Shown: positions 34,735 through 43,963 of the stretch, piece after piece
How positions within the stretch are numbered: position 1 is the stretch's first letter
Layout of the letters: each line of letters opens with the position of its first letter
Source of the DNA: Pseudoalteromonas denitrificans DSM 6059
GTDB taxonomy: Bacteria; Pseudomonadota; Gammaproteobacteria; Enterobacterales; Alteromonadaceae
DNA: 64,000 nucleotides
NCBI RefSeq assembly: GCF_900112265.1
Contig: NZ_FOLO01000020.1
Location: forward strand, 1-64,000
Direction of reading: 5' to 3'
Position numbers and translations under genes: made by a program
The notes under the pieces: model-generated
Databases searched by the model: none
Told to the model about the DNA's origin: nothing
Seen by the model: only the letters and a program-made list of their open reading frames with translations

Positions 34735-35925
34735 TTATTTAATTACATCAGCAACCGCTTTAGCAAAGTATTCAATATTTGCTTTACTAACACCGGCAAC
34801 ATTAACACGACTAGAACCTACAATGTAAATTGCATATTCTTTTTGTAATCTTTCAATTTGTTCTTTTGTAATACTTAAGAAAGAGAACATACCATGCTGA
34901 TGTTTAATAAACGAAAAATCTTGAGCAACATCTTGTGCATGTAAGTTATCAACAATTAAAGAGCGAAGACCATTAATACGATCACGCATTTGTGCTAATT
35001 CTTGATGCCATAAACCTGTCAGTTCTTCTGAACCTAAAATAGTATCCACTATTGTCGCACCATGGGCTGGAGGCATTGAATAAATCCCACGAACAACACT
35101 TAATAAAACAGAGTTTGAAACATTTGCAACTGCAGTGTCTTTTGCAATGATTGAACATGCACCAATACGCTCACGATATAAACCAAAGTTTTTAGAGCAT
35201 GAAGAACAAATAATCATTTCTTCAACTGTATCAGCTAATACACGTAAACCTGCAGCATCTTCATTTAAACTTGCACCAAAACCTTGGTATGCAATATCCA
35301 CTAATGGTGTAAAACCAACATCTTTAGCAAGTTCAGCAACGACCTTCCATTGTTCTTGGTTTAAATCCATACCACTTGGGTTATGGCAACAAGCATGTAA
35401 TAAAACAATATCACCTTTAGGCACTTGCTTTAATGCTGTGATCATTTCATCAAATAATAGACCTTTATTTTCATAGTCGTAATAAGGGTATTCTTTAACT
35501 TGTAAACCAGCAGCTTCAAATAAACTAATGTGATTTGCCCATGTTGGCGTTGTTACCCAAACAGTTGCCTGTGGATTACAACGAGCAATAAATTCAGCTG
35601 CAACACGTAAAGCACCTGTTCCGCCTGGAGTTTGTGCTGTACGTACACGATCTGCAAGTAAAGCACTATGTTCGCCTAATAACAAAGATTCCATTTTACG
35701 ACAATAACCAAGATCACCCGCTAAACCTATGTATGATTTTGAGGTCTCATTCTCTAAACGAAATGCTTCAGCTTTTTTGACTGATTCAAGAATAGGTGTA
35801 TCGCCTTGCTCATTTTTATATACACCAACACCTAAGTCGATTTTATTTGGGTTAGTATCCTGTTGATACGCAGCCATTAAGCCTAAAATTGGATCTGTTG
35901 GTAATGGTTTTAAATTTGAGAACAT
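34735..35925 (-). CDS. Aspartate/aromatic amino acid aminotransferase (class I)
   Basis: The 396-residue PLP enzyme belongs to the AspC/TyrB subfamily (fold type I). Visible motifs are LGVGVYKNEQGDTPILESVKKAE, TPGGTGALR, CCHNPSGMDL, and SSCSKNFGLYRERIGA with the PLP lysine. The invariant Arg for the alpha-carboxylate lies near the C-terminus (GSSRVNVAGV). It interconverts aspartate/oxaloacetate or Tyr/Phe and their keto acids, and so could link the tyrA, pheA and hpd products of this window. The start at 35925 has a good AGAGATGAG Shine-Dalgarno; the ATG six codons earlier has none. AspC and TyrB cannot be told apart by eye. Confidence 0.93.
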   Translation of the reverse strand: MFSNLKPLPTDPILGLMAAYQQDTNPNKIDLGVGVYKNEQGDTPILESVKKAEAFRLENETSKSYIGLAGDLGYCRKMESLLLGEHSALLADRVRTAQTPGGTGALRVAAEFIARCNPQATVWVTTPTWANHISLFEAAGLQVKEYPYYDYENKGLLFDEMITALKQVPKGDIVLLHACCHNPSGMDLNQEQWKVVAELAKDVGFTPLVDIAYQGFGASLNEDAAGLRVLADTVEEMIICSSCSKNFGLYRERIGACSIIAKDTAVANVSNSVLLSVVRGIYSMPPAHGATIVDTILGSEELTGLWHQELAQMRDRINGLRSLIVDNLHAQDVAQDFSFIKHQHGMFSFLSITKEQIERLQKEYAIYIVGSSRVNVAGVSKANIEYFAKAVADVIK

Positions 35926-36065
35926 TTGCTCATCTCTTTTCATTTTATGGGGTTAAAAGTTACACTTTAAAAATTTTTATTACGCATGTTAATAACAAAA
36001 GTTAAATTTTATCATTTCGTATCTAGCTTAACATAAACTATGCGTTTTGGTTGCTTTGGGAATAA

Positions 36066-36788
36066 TTATGCAGGTAAATAATTTGGTATTAATAAACAGG
36101 CTGCAATTAACAAAGCAAGCGTATTTTCATCAAAAAAATCAACTTTAAAGGCCTCTGCGTCAATAATTCCTAACATTTCTCCTGATGCTGTCAATATCGG
36201 TAAACAGACTTCAGATTTAACTTTTGGGTCACAAATATAATATTCACCACCCGAACTTTGATACTTAGGAATGTCATTTATAATTCTCCCTTTTTTAGTA
36301 AGTGCAACTTGAACATTATTACTGAGTTTTGCAAATTCACTTGTTAGCGGGAATAAAGGCCGACTAGGTGCGCCATGATAGGCAAGCTTTACTAATTCAG
36401 TCTCTGATAATACAAATCGTTTTTGATAAATACCAAACCAATCAAGATTTGTTTTCTGAGACACATAAGTAACAATTTTTGTTAGCGCATTCATACACTC
36501 AAATAATTCATGCTCGATTGTTTTTTGATTTTTTAATAAAATAGACTTTAAATCAAAGGGTTCCTTTTGAAGCTCACCAAATAAGCTACAACTTCCGCCT
36601 TCTCCGAGTTCTGGGATCTGATACTCCCAAACTATTTCTTTCGTTTTTGCTTCACTCGCAATATATTGAGTTAATGATTTAATGTGTTCGTTTACTAAGT
36701 GCTGATCGCATTCAACTTGTATTGTGTTTAAATAACCCAACATAATGGACGTCCATACATCTAAATATCTATTTAAGGAGGGTATCAT
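36066..36788 (-). CDS. GAF domain protein, third gene of the STAS-phosphatase operon
   Basis: The 240-residue protein has an N-terminal helical region and a C-terminal GAF domain (about residues 95-235). The GAF domain contains LDWFGIYQKR, KSEVCLPILTASGEMLGIIDAEAF and a CDPKVKSEVC pair of cysteines. This layout resembles GAF proteins related to free-methionine sulfoxide reductases, although I cannot confirm activity. It begins 16 bp after the response-regulator gene and is probably a sensor or signalling part of the same module. Confidence 0.8.
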   Translation of the reverse strand: MIPSLNRYLDVWTSIMLGYLNTIQVECDQHLVNEHIKSLTQYIASEAKTKEIVWEYQIPELGEGGSCSLFGELQKEPFDLKSILLKNQKTIEHELFECMNALTKIVTYVSQKTNLDWFGIYQKRFVLSETELVKLAYHGAPSRPLFPLTSEFAKLSNNVQVALTKKGRIINDIPKYQSSGGEYYICDPKVKSEVCLPILTASGEMLGIIDAEAFKVDFFDENTLALLIAACLLIPNYLPA

Positions 36789-36803
36789 GAAAATAAATTA
36801 AAG

Positions 36804-38468
36804 TTAAGCTGTCGCTCTTTCATTTAAACAATAATAAATATTGATTTTATTACCGATATCATTGTAAGTAATACTTGATGCTATTTCTTCCATAAGCCCT
36901 AAACCTCGACCATAGGAATGCCCTTTGTTATCTGCATGATGATTATGAGCAGTGCAAAACCCTGAACCAGAATCTTCAATAGAAAAAATCACATTTTGAG
37001 TTTCAGGTAAATAGCTCGCCTCAAAATGTAATTCTCCCGACTCTAGTGTTGCAAGCGCTTGCGCTCTATTATCATAATATTCATAAAACCCTTCTTCTGT
37101 ATCTTTAATGCTAGAATCAAGCTTTAAAATGCCATGGTCCAAAGCATTATTGTAAGCTTCTGACAATAATAGAAATAAATTAGATCGATGCTCAGATGCG
37201 CCCTCGATACTGCAAATTATGTCAACAAACTGTACAATAGGATCATTATGTTTTAATTGTTTGTGGTTTAGCTTAACAGTGAATGACATCGGAATTTGAG
37301 AAAAGCTTCTAGGTTCTTCATCAGGCAAGGCTGTTTCTTTGCAATTAATTAAAGCCAGACTTAAATCATCTTGTTGTGCAATATCTCCACTAAACTCTTT
37401 AACAGCATTTACGACATCATTAATTTTTGACTTCTCAGGACAAGACATTAATTCTAATACACGTTCTTCACCAAAAAAATTATCATTAATATCTGAAGCT
37501 TCAATAATGCCATCGGTAAAAACCAGAATACGGTCTGTATTTTCAACTTCAAAATGAACTATGGTATCTTCAAACTCATAAGTTTCTAATATGCCCAAAG
37601 CCATATGCTGCGACTCAAGTGACTTTTTCACTTTACCTTGCATATCTAAGAGGTAACCATCAGGTAAGCCCCCAAGCCAGGCACTCACACTACGTCCAGT
37701 TTTATTCAGTTCAAGAATAGATGCTGCGCAAAACATATGGCCTGGGAGTAAATCAGCCAGCATAGTATTTAGCTCGGAAGCTATCTCACCCACGGTAAGC
37801 CCTTTATGAGCCATACTATAAAATATTTTTGATACAGGAAGTGCGCCTATTGCAGCTGCTAACCCATGACCAGTAAAATCACCAAGTAAAATATATAAGC
37901 CACCAATAGGGCTAGGAGAAACTAAAAAAATATCACCATTAAACATAGATGCTGGGGACAAATGATAATCTATAATATCGGGCACATTTAAGTGTTCAAC
38001 TAAAGCATTATTAAAGATATGCTCAACAATTTCATGCTCTCTTTGTACTTCATTTTGGTAACGTTCTAATAATTTATTTTGTTCAAAACTATTTTGACTC
38101 AACTCTCTAGTACGGCTATGGGCTTTTATTTTTGCTGACAAGATAATTTTATCAAATGGTTTACTAATAAAATCATCTCCCCCAACCTCTAAACACCTAA
38201 TCAAACTTGCTTTATCATCTAGGGCTGTAATAAATATTATTGGTAAATATACATCATGTACTTGTTTTTTAATAAGCGGTGCAGCTTCAAAGCCATCCAT
38301 GATAGGCATTAAAACATCTAATAAAACAATATCGGGATCTATCGTTATTAATTGTTCAACAGCTTGTTTACCGTTAGAAACACAAAAAACCTGATGTGAC
38401 TCTTGCTCCAACATAAACTTTAATAAAGTACAATTTAACTCTTGATCATCAACAACTAAAATACGCAA
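36804..38468 (-). CDS. Receiver-PP2C phosphatase-HATPase fusion regulator (HsbR-like)
   Basis: The 554-residue protein has three domains. The receiver (residues 1-120) carries ILVVDDQELN, phospho-Asp in IVLLDVLMPIMDG and Lys in FISKPFD. The PP2C/SpoIIE phosphatase (about 180-370) carries GDFTGHGLAAAIGALP, FTDGIIEASD and QQDDLSLALI. The C-terminal HATPase_c domain (about 400-545) is of the RsbW type, with SEAYNNALDHG, EDSGSGF and GRGLGLMEEI. The layout matches HsbR of Pseudomonas, which phosphorylates or dephosphorylates its STAS partner according to receiver state. A TTG start at 38468 fits a GGAG placed seven bases before it. The STAS gene lies directly upstream. Confidence 0.9.
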   Translation of the reverse strand: MRILVVDDQELNCTLLKFMLEQESHQVFCVSNGKQAVEQLITIDPDIVLLDVLMPIMDGFEAAPLIKKQVHDVYLPIIFITALDDKASLIRCLEVGGDDFISKPFDKIILSAKIKAHSRTRELSQNSFEQNKLLERYQNEVQREHEIVEHIFNNALVEHLNVPDIIDYHLSPASMFNGDIFLVSPSPIGGLYILLGDFTGHGLAAAIGALPVSKIFYSMAHKGLTVGEIASELNTMLADLLPGHMFCAASILELNKTGRSVSAWLGGLPDGYLLDMQGKVKKSLESQHMALGILETYEFEDTIVHFEVENTDRILVFTDGIIEASDINDNFFGEERVLELMSCPEKSKINDVVNAVKEFSGDIAQQDDLSLALINCKETALPDEEPRSFSQIPMSFTVKLNHKQLKHNDPIVQFVDIICSIEGASEHRSNLFLLLSEAYNNALDHGILKLDSSIKDTEEGFYEYYDNRAQALATLESGELHFEASYLPETQNVIFSIEDSGSGFCTAHNHHADNKGHSYGRGLGLMEEIASSITYNDIGNKINIYYCLNERATA

Positions 38469-38543
38469 ATAAAACTCCAAAAAATAAGCTAACAACAATA
38501 ATTTTATCTATTAATCATCCTCTTGCAATGTAAAGTCGGTGAG

Positions 38544-38849
38544 TCAATCAATATCAAATTTTTTATCAAATCGGGATATTTGCAATATCTTTTTTATTTG
38601 GGGTCTACAATTTGCTATTTGAATACTTGAAACTGAATCTCCAAGAGATTTCTTCATATTCAATAACATACCTAAAGCAGAGCTGTCCATATAATCAGTT
38701 TCTCTTAAATCAACTATCACTCTAGGTGTTTTTTCTCCAATCTCTGAATACGCAGATCGAAATGCTTGCACCAGATTAAAGTCAAACTTTCCTTTTATTT
38801 GTATCGTGAATAACGCACCGTCAGATGAAAAGCTTTTATTCAAACTCAT
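38544..38849 (-). CDS. STAS-domain anti-sigma factor antagonist (HsbA-like)
   Basis: The 101-residue single-domain protein has the phosphorylatable Ser in MDSSALGMLLNMKK (near residue 58), typical of SpoIIAA/RsbV/HsbA proteins. It should be the switch partner of the phosphatase-kinase encoded next in the operon (76 bp downstream). Confidence 0.92.
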   Translation of the reverse strand: MSLNKSFSSDGALFTIQIKGKFDFNLVQAFRSAYSEIGEKTPRVIVDLRETDYMDSSALGMLLNMKKSLGDSVSSIQIANCRPQIKKILQISRFDKKFDID

Positions 38850-38888
38850 TATATTTTCCTTAATTTAGAAAATGCATATGTCTATTAA

Positions 38889-38907
38889 TGAGATATCTTT
38901 TATCTCA
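38889..38907. promoter_or_regulatory. Palindrome upstream of the STAS operon
   Basis: TGAGATA-TCTTT-TATCTCA is a 7-bp perfect inverted repeat 40 bp upstream of the STAS gene start. It could be an operator. There is no T-run for a terminator. Confidence 0.4.
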
Positions 38908-39145
38908 CTATAAATAAAGCTGTTAATCTGCGCTTTTTCAACATAAGTTTGAAATTAATATCATCTTTTAGCTTTTTAACATGCAATAGTAGTCAATACT
39001 ATTTTGATAGGTTAATATAAGAATCAATTTTTCATCATTATTTATAAATAATCATATTTATTTTCCAGATACGCTTTCTTGTCACTGGAAATATCATAAA
39101 CTCTCATTAGCTACGCCAAAGGCCCTACTCAACAAAGGTAAATTT

Positions 39146-39475
39146 ATGCAAGACTCTAATTTAGTTTATTCCACAGATTTTGGTCGAATTGAACAAGAAA
39201 AAGAAGCTAAAACTGTTGAAGTCAAACTATTTAAAGATGGCTTTATTCGAATAGAGCGCCAAACTAAGGGTCGTAAAGGCAAAGGTGTTATGTTAGTTAT
39301 TGGTATAGACCCTGAAAAGTATGATATTAAAAAGCTTGCAAAAACAATTAAAAGCAAAATGGGTCAGGGAGGTGCAGTGAAAGATAATGTTATCGAAATT
39401 CAAGGTGATGATAGAGAAAAACTAAAAAGCATCTTAGAAAATTCAAACTTTAAAGTTAAATTAGCAGGAGGTTAG
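39146..39475 (+). CDS. yciH: SUI1/eIF1-like translation factor YciH
   Basis: The 109-residue protein has the SUI1 fold: EVKLFKDGFIRIERQTKGRKGKGVMLVIGI, KLAKTIKSKMGQGGAVKD and IEIQGDDREKLKSILE. Family members resemble eukaryotic eIF1, and E. coli YciH can influence initiation-site fidelity. One base separates its stop from the start of the double-receiver gene, so the two are coupled. Confidence 0.93.
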   Translation: MQDSNLVYSTDFGRIEQEKEAKTVEVKLFKDGFIRIERQTKGRKGKGVMLVIGIDPEKYDIKKLAKTIKSKMGQGGAVKDNVIEIQGDDREKLKSILENSNFKVKLAGG

Positions 39476-39476
39476 T

Positions 39477-40277
39477 ATGATTGCTTTATCGCCAGCAGAC
39501 TTACATATTTTACTTGTTGAACCTTCAAGTACACAACGTAATATTATTGTCAAAGAATTAAAGTTAGAGGGGATCACACATATCGATCTTGCTCAAAACA
39601 AACATCAAGCATTAGATAAAATAGAACAAAGTGCACCAGATCTTGTGATTAGTAGCTTACACTTTAGCGACGGTAGTGCTGTAAATTTACTGAATAGTAT
39701 TAAAGAAAGTGACTCTATTGATGATGTACCTTTTATGCTTATATCAAGTGAAACTCGAAAAAGTGAATTAGAAAAGTTTAAGCAGTCCGGGATTATTGCA
39801 ATTTTACCTAAGCCTTTTACCAGAGAAAACTTAGGTAAAGCGATTAATGCAACATTAGACATATTAAGTCCAGAAGAACTTGAACTTAATTTTTACGATG
39901 TTCATGATATCAGAGTACTGATAGTTGATGATTCTAGGCTAGCACGAAACCATATTAGACGTGTTTTAACTAATTTAGGTATACAGCACTTTTCTGAAGC
40001 CGAAGATGGACAAAAAGCAATCTCGATACTTGATGAACAAATGTTTGACCTAATAGTGACAGATTACAATATGCCTGAGGTGAATGGTCAAGAACTTGCT
40101 GAATATATTCGTTCTGAATCCCAACAATCTCACGTGCCTATTTTAATGGTTTCATCTGAAGCTAACGATACGCATTTAGCCAATATCGCACAGTCAGGCG
40201 TAAATGCAATGTGTGATAAACCTTTTGAACCACAAACAGTTAAAAAATTAATTTATCAATTACTTGATAATCACTAG
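39477..40277 (+). CDS. Tandem two-receiver response regulator, first receiver degenerate
   Basis: The 266-residue protein has two CheY-like domains and no output domain. In the first (residues 8-125) the phospho-acceptor is Ser60 (DLVISSLHFSDG) and the acidic pair is reduced to E15 (LLVEPSS), although the Lys of LPKPF remains. It probably cannot be phosphorylated. The second (residues about 142-262) is canonical: VLIVDDSRLARNHIRRVL, IVTDYNMPEVNG, MVSSEA and CDKPFEP. It is coupled to yciH (one base apart). A scaffold or phosphate-sink role is possible. Confidence 0.9.
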   Translation: MIALSPADLHILLVEPSSTQRNIIVKELKLEGITHIDLAQNKHQALDKIEQSAPDLVISSLHFSDGSAVNLLNSIKESDSIDDVPFMLISSETRKSELEKFKQSGIIAILPKPFTRENLGKAINATLDILSPEELELNFYDVHDIRVLIVDDSRLARNHIRRVLTNLGIQHFSEAEDGQKAISILDEQMFDLIVTDYNMPEVNGQELAEYIRSESQQSHVPILMVSSEANDTHLANIAQSGVNAMCDKPFEPQTVKKLIYQLLDNH

Positions 40278-40296
40278 TTACATAATCAAAAATGAG

Positions 40297-40321
40297 GGTC
40301 AGAGCTATTCACTCTGGCCTT
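40297..40321 (+). terminator. Possible terminator between the double-receiver and GGDEF-EAL genes
   Basis: GGTCAGAG (40297-40304) pairs with CTCTGGCC (40312-40319) with one G-U. Only a short T-stretch follows. Confidence 0.45.
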
Positions 40322-40322
40322 A

Positions 40323-43322
40323 TCACTGACTTCCTAATGTTTTACGAAACCCCTCTAAATTAGCTTCAGATAAAGGCGGGCTAAAATAATAGCCTTGTAC
40401 AATATAACAATTATTATCTTCTAAGAACTTTATTTGCTCTTTTGTTTCAACTCCCTCAGCGACTAAATCCAATTTTAACTTTTTGGCCATTGCAATAATT
40501 GCCGCAGTAATTGCCATATCACTCGTGTCTTGCGGAATATCCTTAACAAAAGATCGATCAATTTTTAAAATATCAACAGGAAAACGCTTTAAATAACTCA
40601 AAGATGAAAACCCTGTACCAAAGTCATCAATCGATAGTGCAAGACCTAATGCTTTTAACTCATGCAGCTGCCCTATTGCTGCTTCTATGTCTCCCATTAG
40701 CATGCTTTCTGTTAATTCTAGATGGATATTTTTTGGAGATACTTTAGTTTTATCGAGTATTTTTGACAAAAGTAGAACTAGGTTAGTATCCTTAAACTGC
40801 CGCGCAGATAAGTTAATAGCAACATTATTTACCACGCCTTGATCCTCAAGCCTTTTCGCAAAGCGACAAGCTTCCCATAAGACCCACTCTCCTAGCTCAA
40901 CAATAATACCTGTACTTTCAGCCACAGGTATAAATTTAACAGGCGAAATCATGCCCTTTTTTGGATGTAACCAACGAATTAATGCCTCATAACCTACAAT
41001 CTCGCTGTTTCTGCAGTCAATTTGTGGTTGATAATGTAATTCAAATTGCTTATCTTTTAATGCAACCCTTAATTCATTCTCAATAATCATTCTTTCTTTT
41101 GCAGCAGCATTAAGGTTCGGATCATAAAAGTGATATGTATTTCTCCCTTTTGCCTTAGCCTCGTACATGGCTAAATCGGCATGTTTCAATAATTGTTCTT
41201 CTTCTGAACTATCATCAGGCGCAAGAGTAATACCTATACTTGCACTTATAATCACTTCATTATTAATAAGTTTAATGGGGTTACTCAAAGTCTCTTGAAT
41301 CGTAATAGCAACATCAGTCGCTTTTTCTCGTGTATCTATACCACTTAATAAAACCGCAAACTCATCACCACCAAGTCTTGCAATTGTATCCTCTGTTCTT
41401 AACCTATGTTTAAGTCGATTAGCCACTTCAAGTAAAAGCTGATCTCCAGCATCATGACCCAAGGTATCGTTTATTCGTTTAAATTCATCTAAATCAAAAT
41501 AAAATAATGCAAAAGAATAATGGCCTCTTGAGGCCAAAGCCATAGATTTTCTTAATTGCATTCTAAAGTAAGCACGATTTGATAATCCTGTTAAAGTATC
41601 AAAATAGGCTAACTGCTCCATTTTACGTTGGCTATCTTTTACAAAAGTAATATCTTGAGCTGATGCAACATAACTGGTAATTGAACTATCGAGATCTCTG
41701 ATAGGAGAGATGCTTAACGATACCCAAATAGCTTCATTTCGAGTATTTCTAAGCATAGTATCACCACGCCATGAGTGGCGACTTTTCAAATCAAGTTCAA
41801 TATCATCTACTAATATTTGCATTTCATCAGATACAATATTTAAAATTGATGAGCCTAATAATTCTTTTTTTGTATACCCTGTCATATCTGACATTTTTGG
41901 ATTAGCATACTGAATTTTTAATTGTGCATCTGCAATTACAACTGCGCTTCCAGAACTCTCAACAGCTTTTGTAAATCTATTCGCCTTTTGTTCCGCTTTA
42001 TCCTTTTCAATCATACGCTGATCTACATCTTTTAAATGCTTACTTATTTCATCAGCCATAATTTTAAATGCGCCATTGAGTACCCCAATTTCATCCTCAC
42101 TTTCTTCAGCAAACAGTTTTTGAGATTTTCCTTTTGTTTTACCAAAATCATTAACTGCTAAAACAAGCTCTCGAATTCTTTTAAGTAATAATTGATTCAA
42201 TGTTTGATGTAATAGGATCACCACTAGTGCAGTATAGATAACGAATAAACCAATAAATTTTATTTCTAACTCATCAAGATCAGAAAGTATTGACGAGCGT
42301 TTTTTATACACTCCAATATACCAATCTAATGGTGACAGTTTATGAATATTAACCAGATGAATTTCATCACCTTCAAGAAATGTACTGGGCATATTAGGCA
42401 TGTCTTTTTTAATTGCCAACTGAACTAAACTTTGCAAATGATCAGGCACTAAATCAGTCGTCTGTAAAAGCTGATTCATTTCCCCTTCTTTTTTTGCAAC
42501 TAAGTTATTGATCAATGGGTGTGATAATACCTGACCTTTTTTATTGAAAATAAAAAACTGCTGCTCTTTATCTGAAACAGAAAAATGTTTTATCAAATCT
42601 TGGAAAATTAAATCACTGCCTGTTATGCCTAAAAATTCATTTTTATAATACAAAGGAACAATCAAACTCACGACCCATTTATGCCAAATATCATCATAAT
42701 AAACTGGGGTCCAGACAGGGTTTCTTGAGGGGTTATTCTTTTCAAGTGCTACCGAATAAAAAATATCATTTTCAAATTTATGATTTACTTCAAGTTGTAG
42801 TGCCCAATTAGGTGGAGAAACACGAATAAAGTTATCTTTACTAATAAAATAAAAATTAAAAAAATCTTTTGTTAGTGTTGGTGAGATAATTTTCCAGAGT
42901 ACTTCACTTGAATAAAACAAATTTCTATAAAAATCATTAAAGTTATCTACTGGTATATAGGCCGCAGATAAACCATCTAGTGACGTACTCCTGACCACCT
43001 CATTTTTAGCTAAATTAATATTTAGTAATTGTGAATTGTTCTGACTCAAGTCATTTTCAAATAACTGTTGTTTTACGACCAAGTTCGCTTTATTTGCAAT
43101 TTGAGTTTTATTATAAATAATCTGCTCAAATTGCTTTATAAAATTTTCACCACTGTGCTTTAATGCTTCATGTTCTTCATATATGAGTTGCTTTCGCTCT
43201 GACTTAAGCATTAATATCGCTGCACTCATTCCAGCAACTAAACAAATCACAGATATTAATATAGATAGCTTCATACTAAGTGAGTGTCGGCTAAAATGAG
43301 ATGGCAAGCGTCTATACTTCAA
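40323..43322 (-). CDS. Membrane sensor with Cache-like domain, HAMP, PAS, GGDEF and EAL domains
   Basis: The 999-residue protein has a membrane helix at about 17-38, a large periplasmic Cache-like sensor (about 40-345), a second membrane helix near 350-370 and a HAMP-like linker. A PAS domain follows (about 455-575; SSGSAVVIADAQLKIQYANPKMSDMTGYTKKELLG). The GGDEF domain has an intact ARLGGDEFAVLLSG loop, and the EAL domain has YEALIRW, NLSARQFKD, ELTESMLM, IDDFGTGFSSLSYL, KIDRSFVKDI, AEGVE and QGYYFSPPL. Both active sites look complete, so it may make or break c-di-GMP. No partner gene is obvious. Confidence 0.93.
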   Translation of the reverse strand: MKYRRLPSHFSRHSLSMKLSILISVICLVAGMSAAILMLKSERKQLIYEEHEALKHSGENFIKQFEQIIYNKTQIANKANLVVKQQLFENDLSQNNSQLLNINLAKNEVVRSTSLDGLSAAYIPVDNFNDFYRNLFYSSEVLWKIISPTLTKDFFNFYFISKDNFIRVSPPNWALQLEVNHKFENDIFYSVALEKNNPSRNPVWTPVYYDDIWHKWVVSLIVPLYYKNEFLGITGSDLIFQDLIKHFSVSDKEQQFFIFNKKGQVLSHPLINNLVAKKEGEMNQLLQTTDLVPDHLQSLVQLAIKKDMPNMPSTFLEGDEIHLVNIHKLSPLDWYIGVYKKRSSILSDLDELEIKFIGLFVIYTALVVILLHQTLNQLLLKRIRELVLAVNDFGKTKGKSQKLFAEESEDEIGVLNGAFKIMADEISKHLKDVDQRMIEKDKAEQKANRFTKAVESSGSAVVIADAQLKIQYANPKMSDMTGYTKKELLGSSILNIVSDEMQILVDDIELDLKSRHSWRGDTMLRNTRNEAIWVSLSISPIRDLDSSITSYVASAQDITFVKDSQRKMEQLAYFDTLTGLSNRAYFRMQLRKSMALASRGHYSFALFYFDLDEFKRINDTLGHDAGDQLLLEVANRLKHRLRTEDTIARLGGDEFAVLLSGIDTREKATDVAITIQETLSNPIKLINNEVIISASIGITLAPDDSSEEEQLLKHADLAMYEAKAKGRNTYHFYDPNLNAAAKERMIIENELRVALKDKQFELHYQPQIDCRNSEIVGYEALIRWLHPKKGMISPVKFIPVAESTGIIVELGEWVLWEACRFAKRLEDQGVVNNVAINLSARQFKDTNLVLLLSKILDKTKVSPKNIHLELTESMLMGDIEAAIGQLHELKALGLALSIDDFGTGFSSLSYLKRFPVDILKIDRSFVKDIPQDTSDMAITAAIIAMAKKLKLDLVAEGVETKEQIKFLEDNNCYIVQGYYFSPPLSEANLEGFRKTLGSQ

Positions 43323-43746
43323 AATTAAACCTTTGATTCATTATAATTTATTAAAATGACTCTTTGCCATCAATCTGTTAAATATAAAATAAAGTTAGCC
43401 TAAACAACACCTTTTTTATATTTAAGCACATAATTTTATATAAAATATTTTATTTATCTTTTCATGTGAACAACTAAATATAAATTTGTAAGATCCACTC
43501 CAGTGAAAAAGAAGGAATATATAGTCTATAAAACGATTATTTTAACTTTACAAACACACGACCTAATTTAAACCTTTACTTAGAACAAGTAAGATAATTA
43601 AATTTTAAATCAATGAGCAGATTAATTTATATAAAAGCTAAAGCGCTTCCTTATAAATTTTTATATGTTCAAATCAAATTTTGCCTTTAATTTATGAAAT
43701 TATCAGCTGTTAAAAACAGTAAAAATAAAAATAATTAAAACATTTA
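43323..43746. other. AT-rich intergenic region upstream of the pheA leader
   Basis: The pheA upstream gap is 641 bp in all. These first 424 bp are very AT-rich and contain no reading frame or stable RNA that I can recognise. Confidence 0.45.
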
Positions 43747-43775
43747 TTGACTTATTACGCTCTAGTTTTTAAATT
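43747..43775 (+). promoter_or_regulatory. Candidate sigma-70 promoter for pheL-pheA
   Basis: TTGACT (43747-43752), 17 bp, then TAAATT (43770-43775) give a good promoter. The transcript would start around 43782, which is the first base of the leader peptide ATG, so the leader may be leaderless or another promoter may be used. Confidence 0.55.
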
Positions 43776-43781
43776 AACCCT

Positions 43782-43835
43782 ATGAAACAAATTTATGCAC
43801 GATTTTTCTTTATGTTTTTTATACTCCACCCCTAA
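43782..43835 (+). CDS. pheL: pheA leader peptide
   Basis: A 17-codon frame reads MKQIYARFFFMFFILHP and contains five Phe codons in a six-codon window. It lies upstream of pheA and just before mutually exclusive hairpins. It closely resembles in layout the E. coli pheL peptide ([15 protein letters not shown]). Stalling at the Phe codons under starvation would favour the antiterminator. No clear Shine-Dalgarno precedes the ATG. Confidence 0.85.
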   Translation: MKQIYARFFFMFFILHP

Positions 43836-43910
43836 CGGGAGGCGGATTAGTCATGACATGAAGAAAGTCTGCGACAAATACAAGCCTCCCTAATTGGGAG
43901 GTTTTTTTTT
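43824..43910 (+). terminator. pheA transcription attenuator
   Basis: The terminator is CCTCCC (43885-43890) / GGGAGG (43896-43901) followed by nine T residues. The alternative pairing is GGGAGGC (43837-43843) with GCCTCCC (43884-43890), which destroys the terminator stem. A third possibility, CTCC (43824-43827) with GGAG (43838-43841), would sequester the antiterminator strand. This is the classical attenuation geometry with pheL. Confidence 0.88.
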
Positions 43911-43963
43911 GCATAAAATTTAATTTTAAAAGTATTAACAAAACTAGGAATGAGGAAATAACT

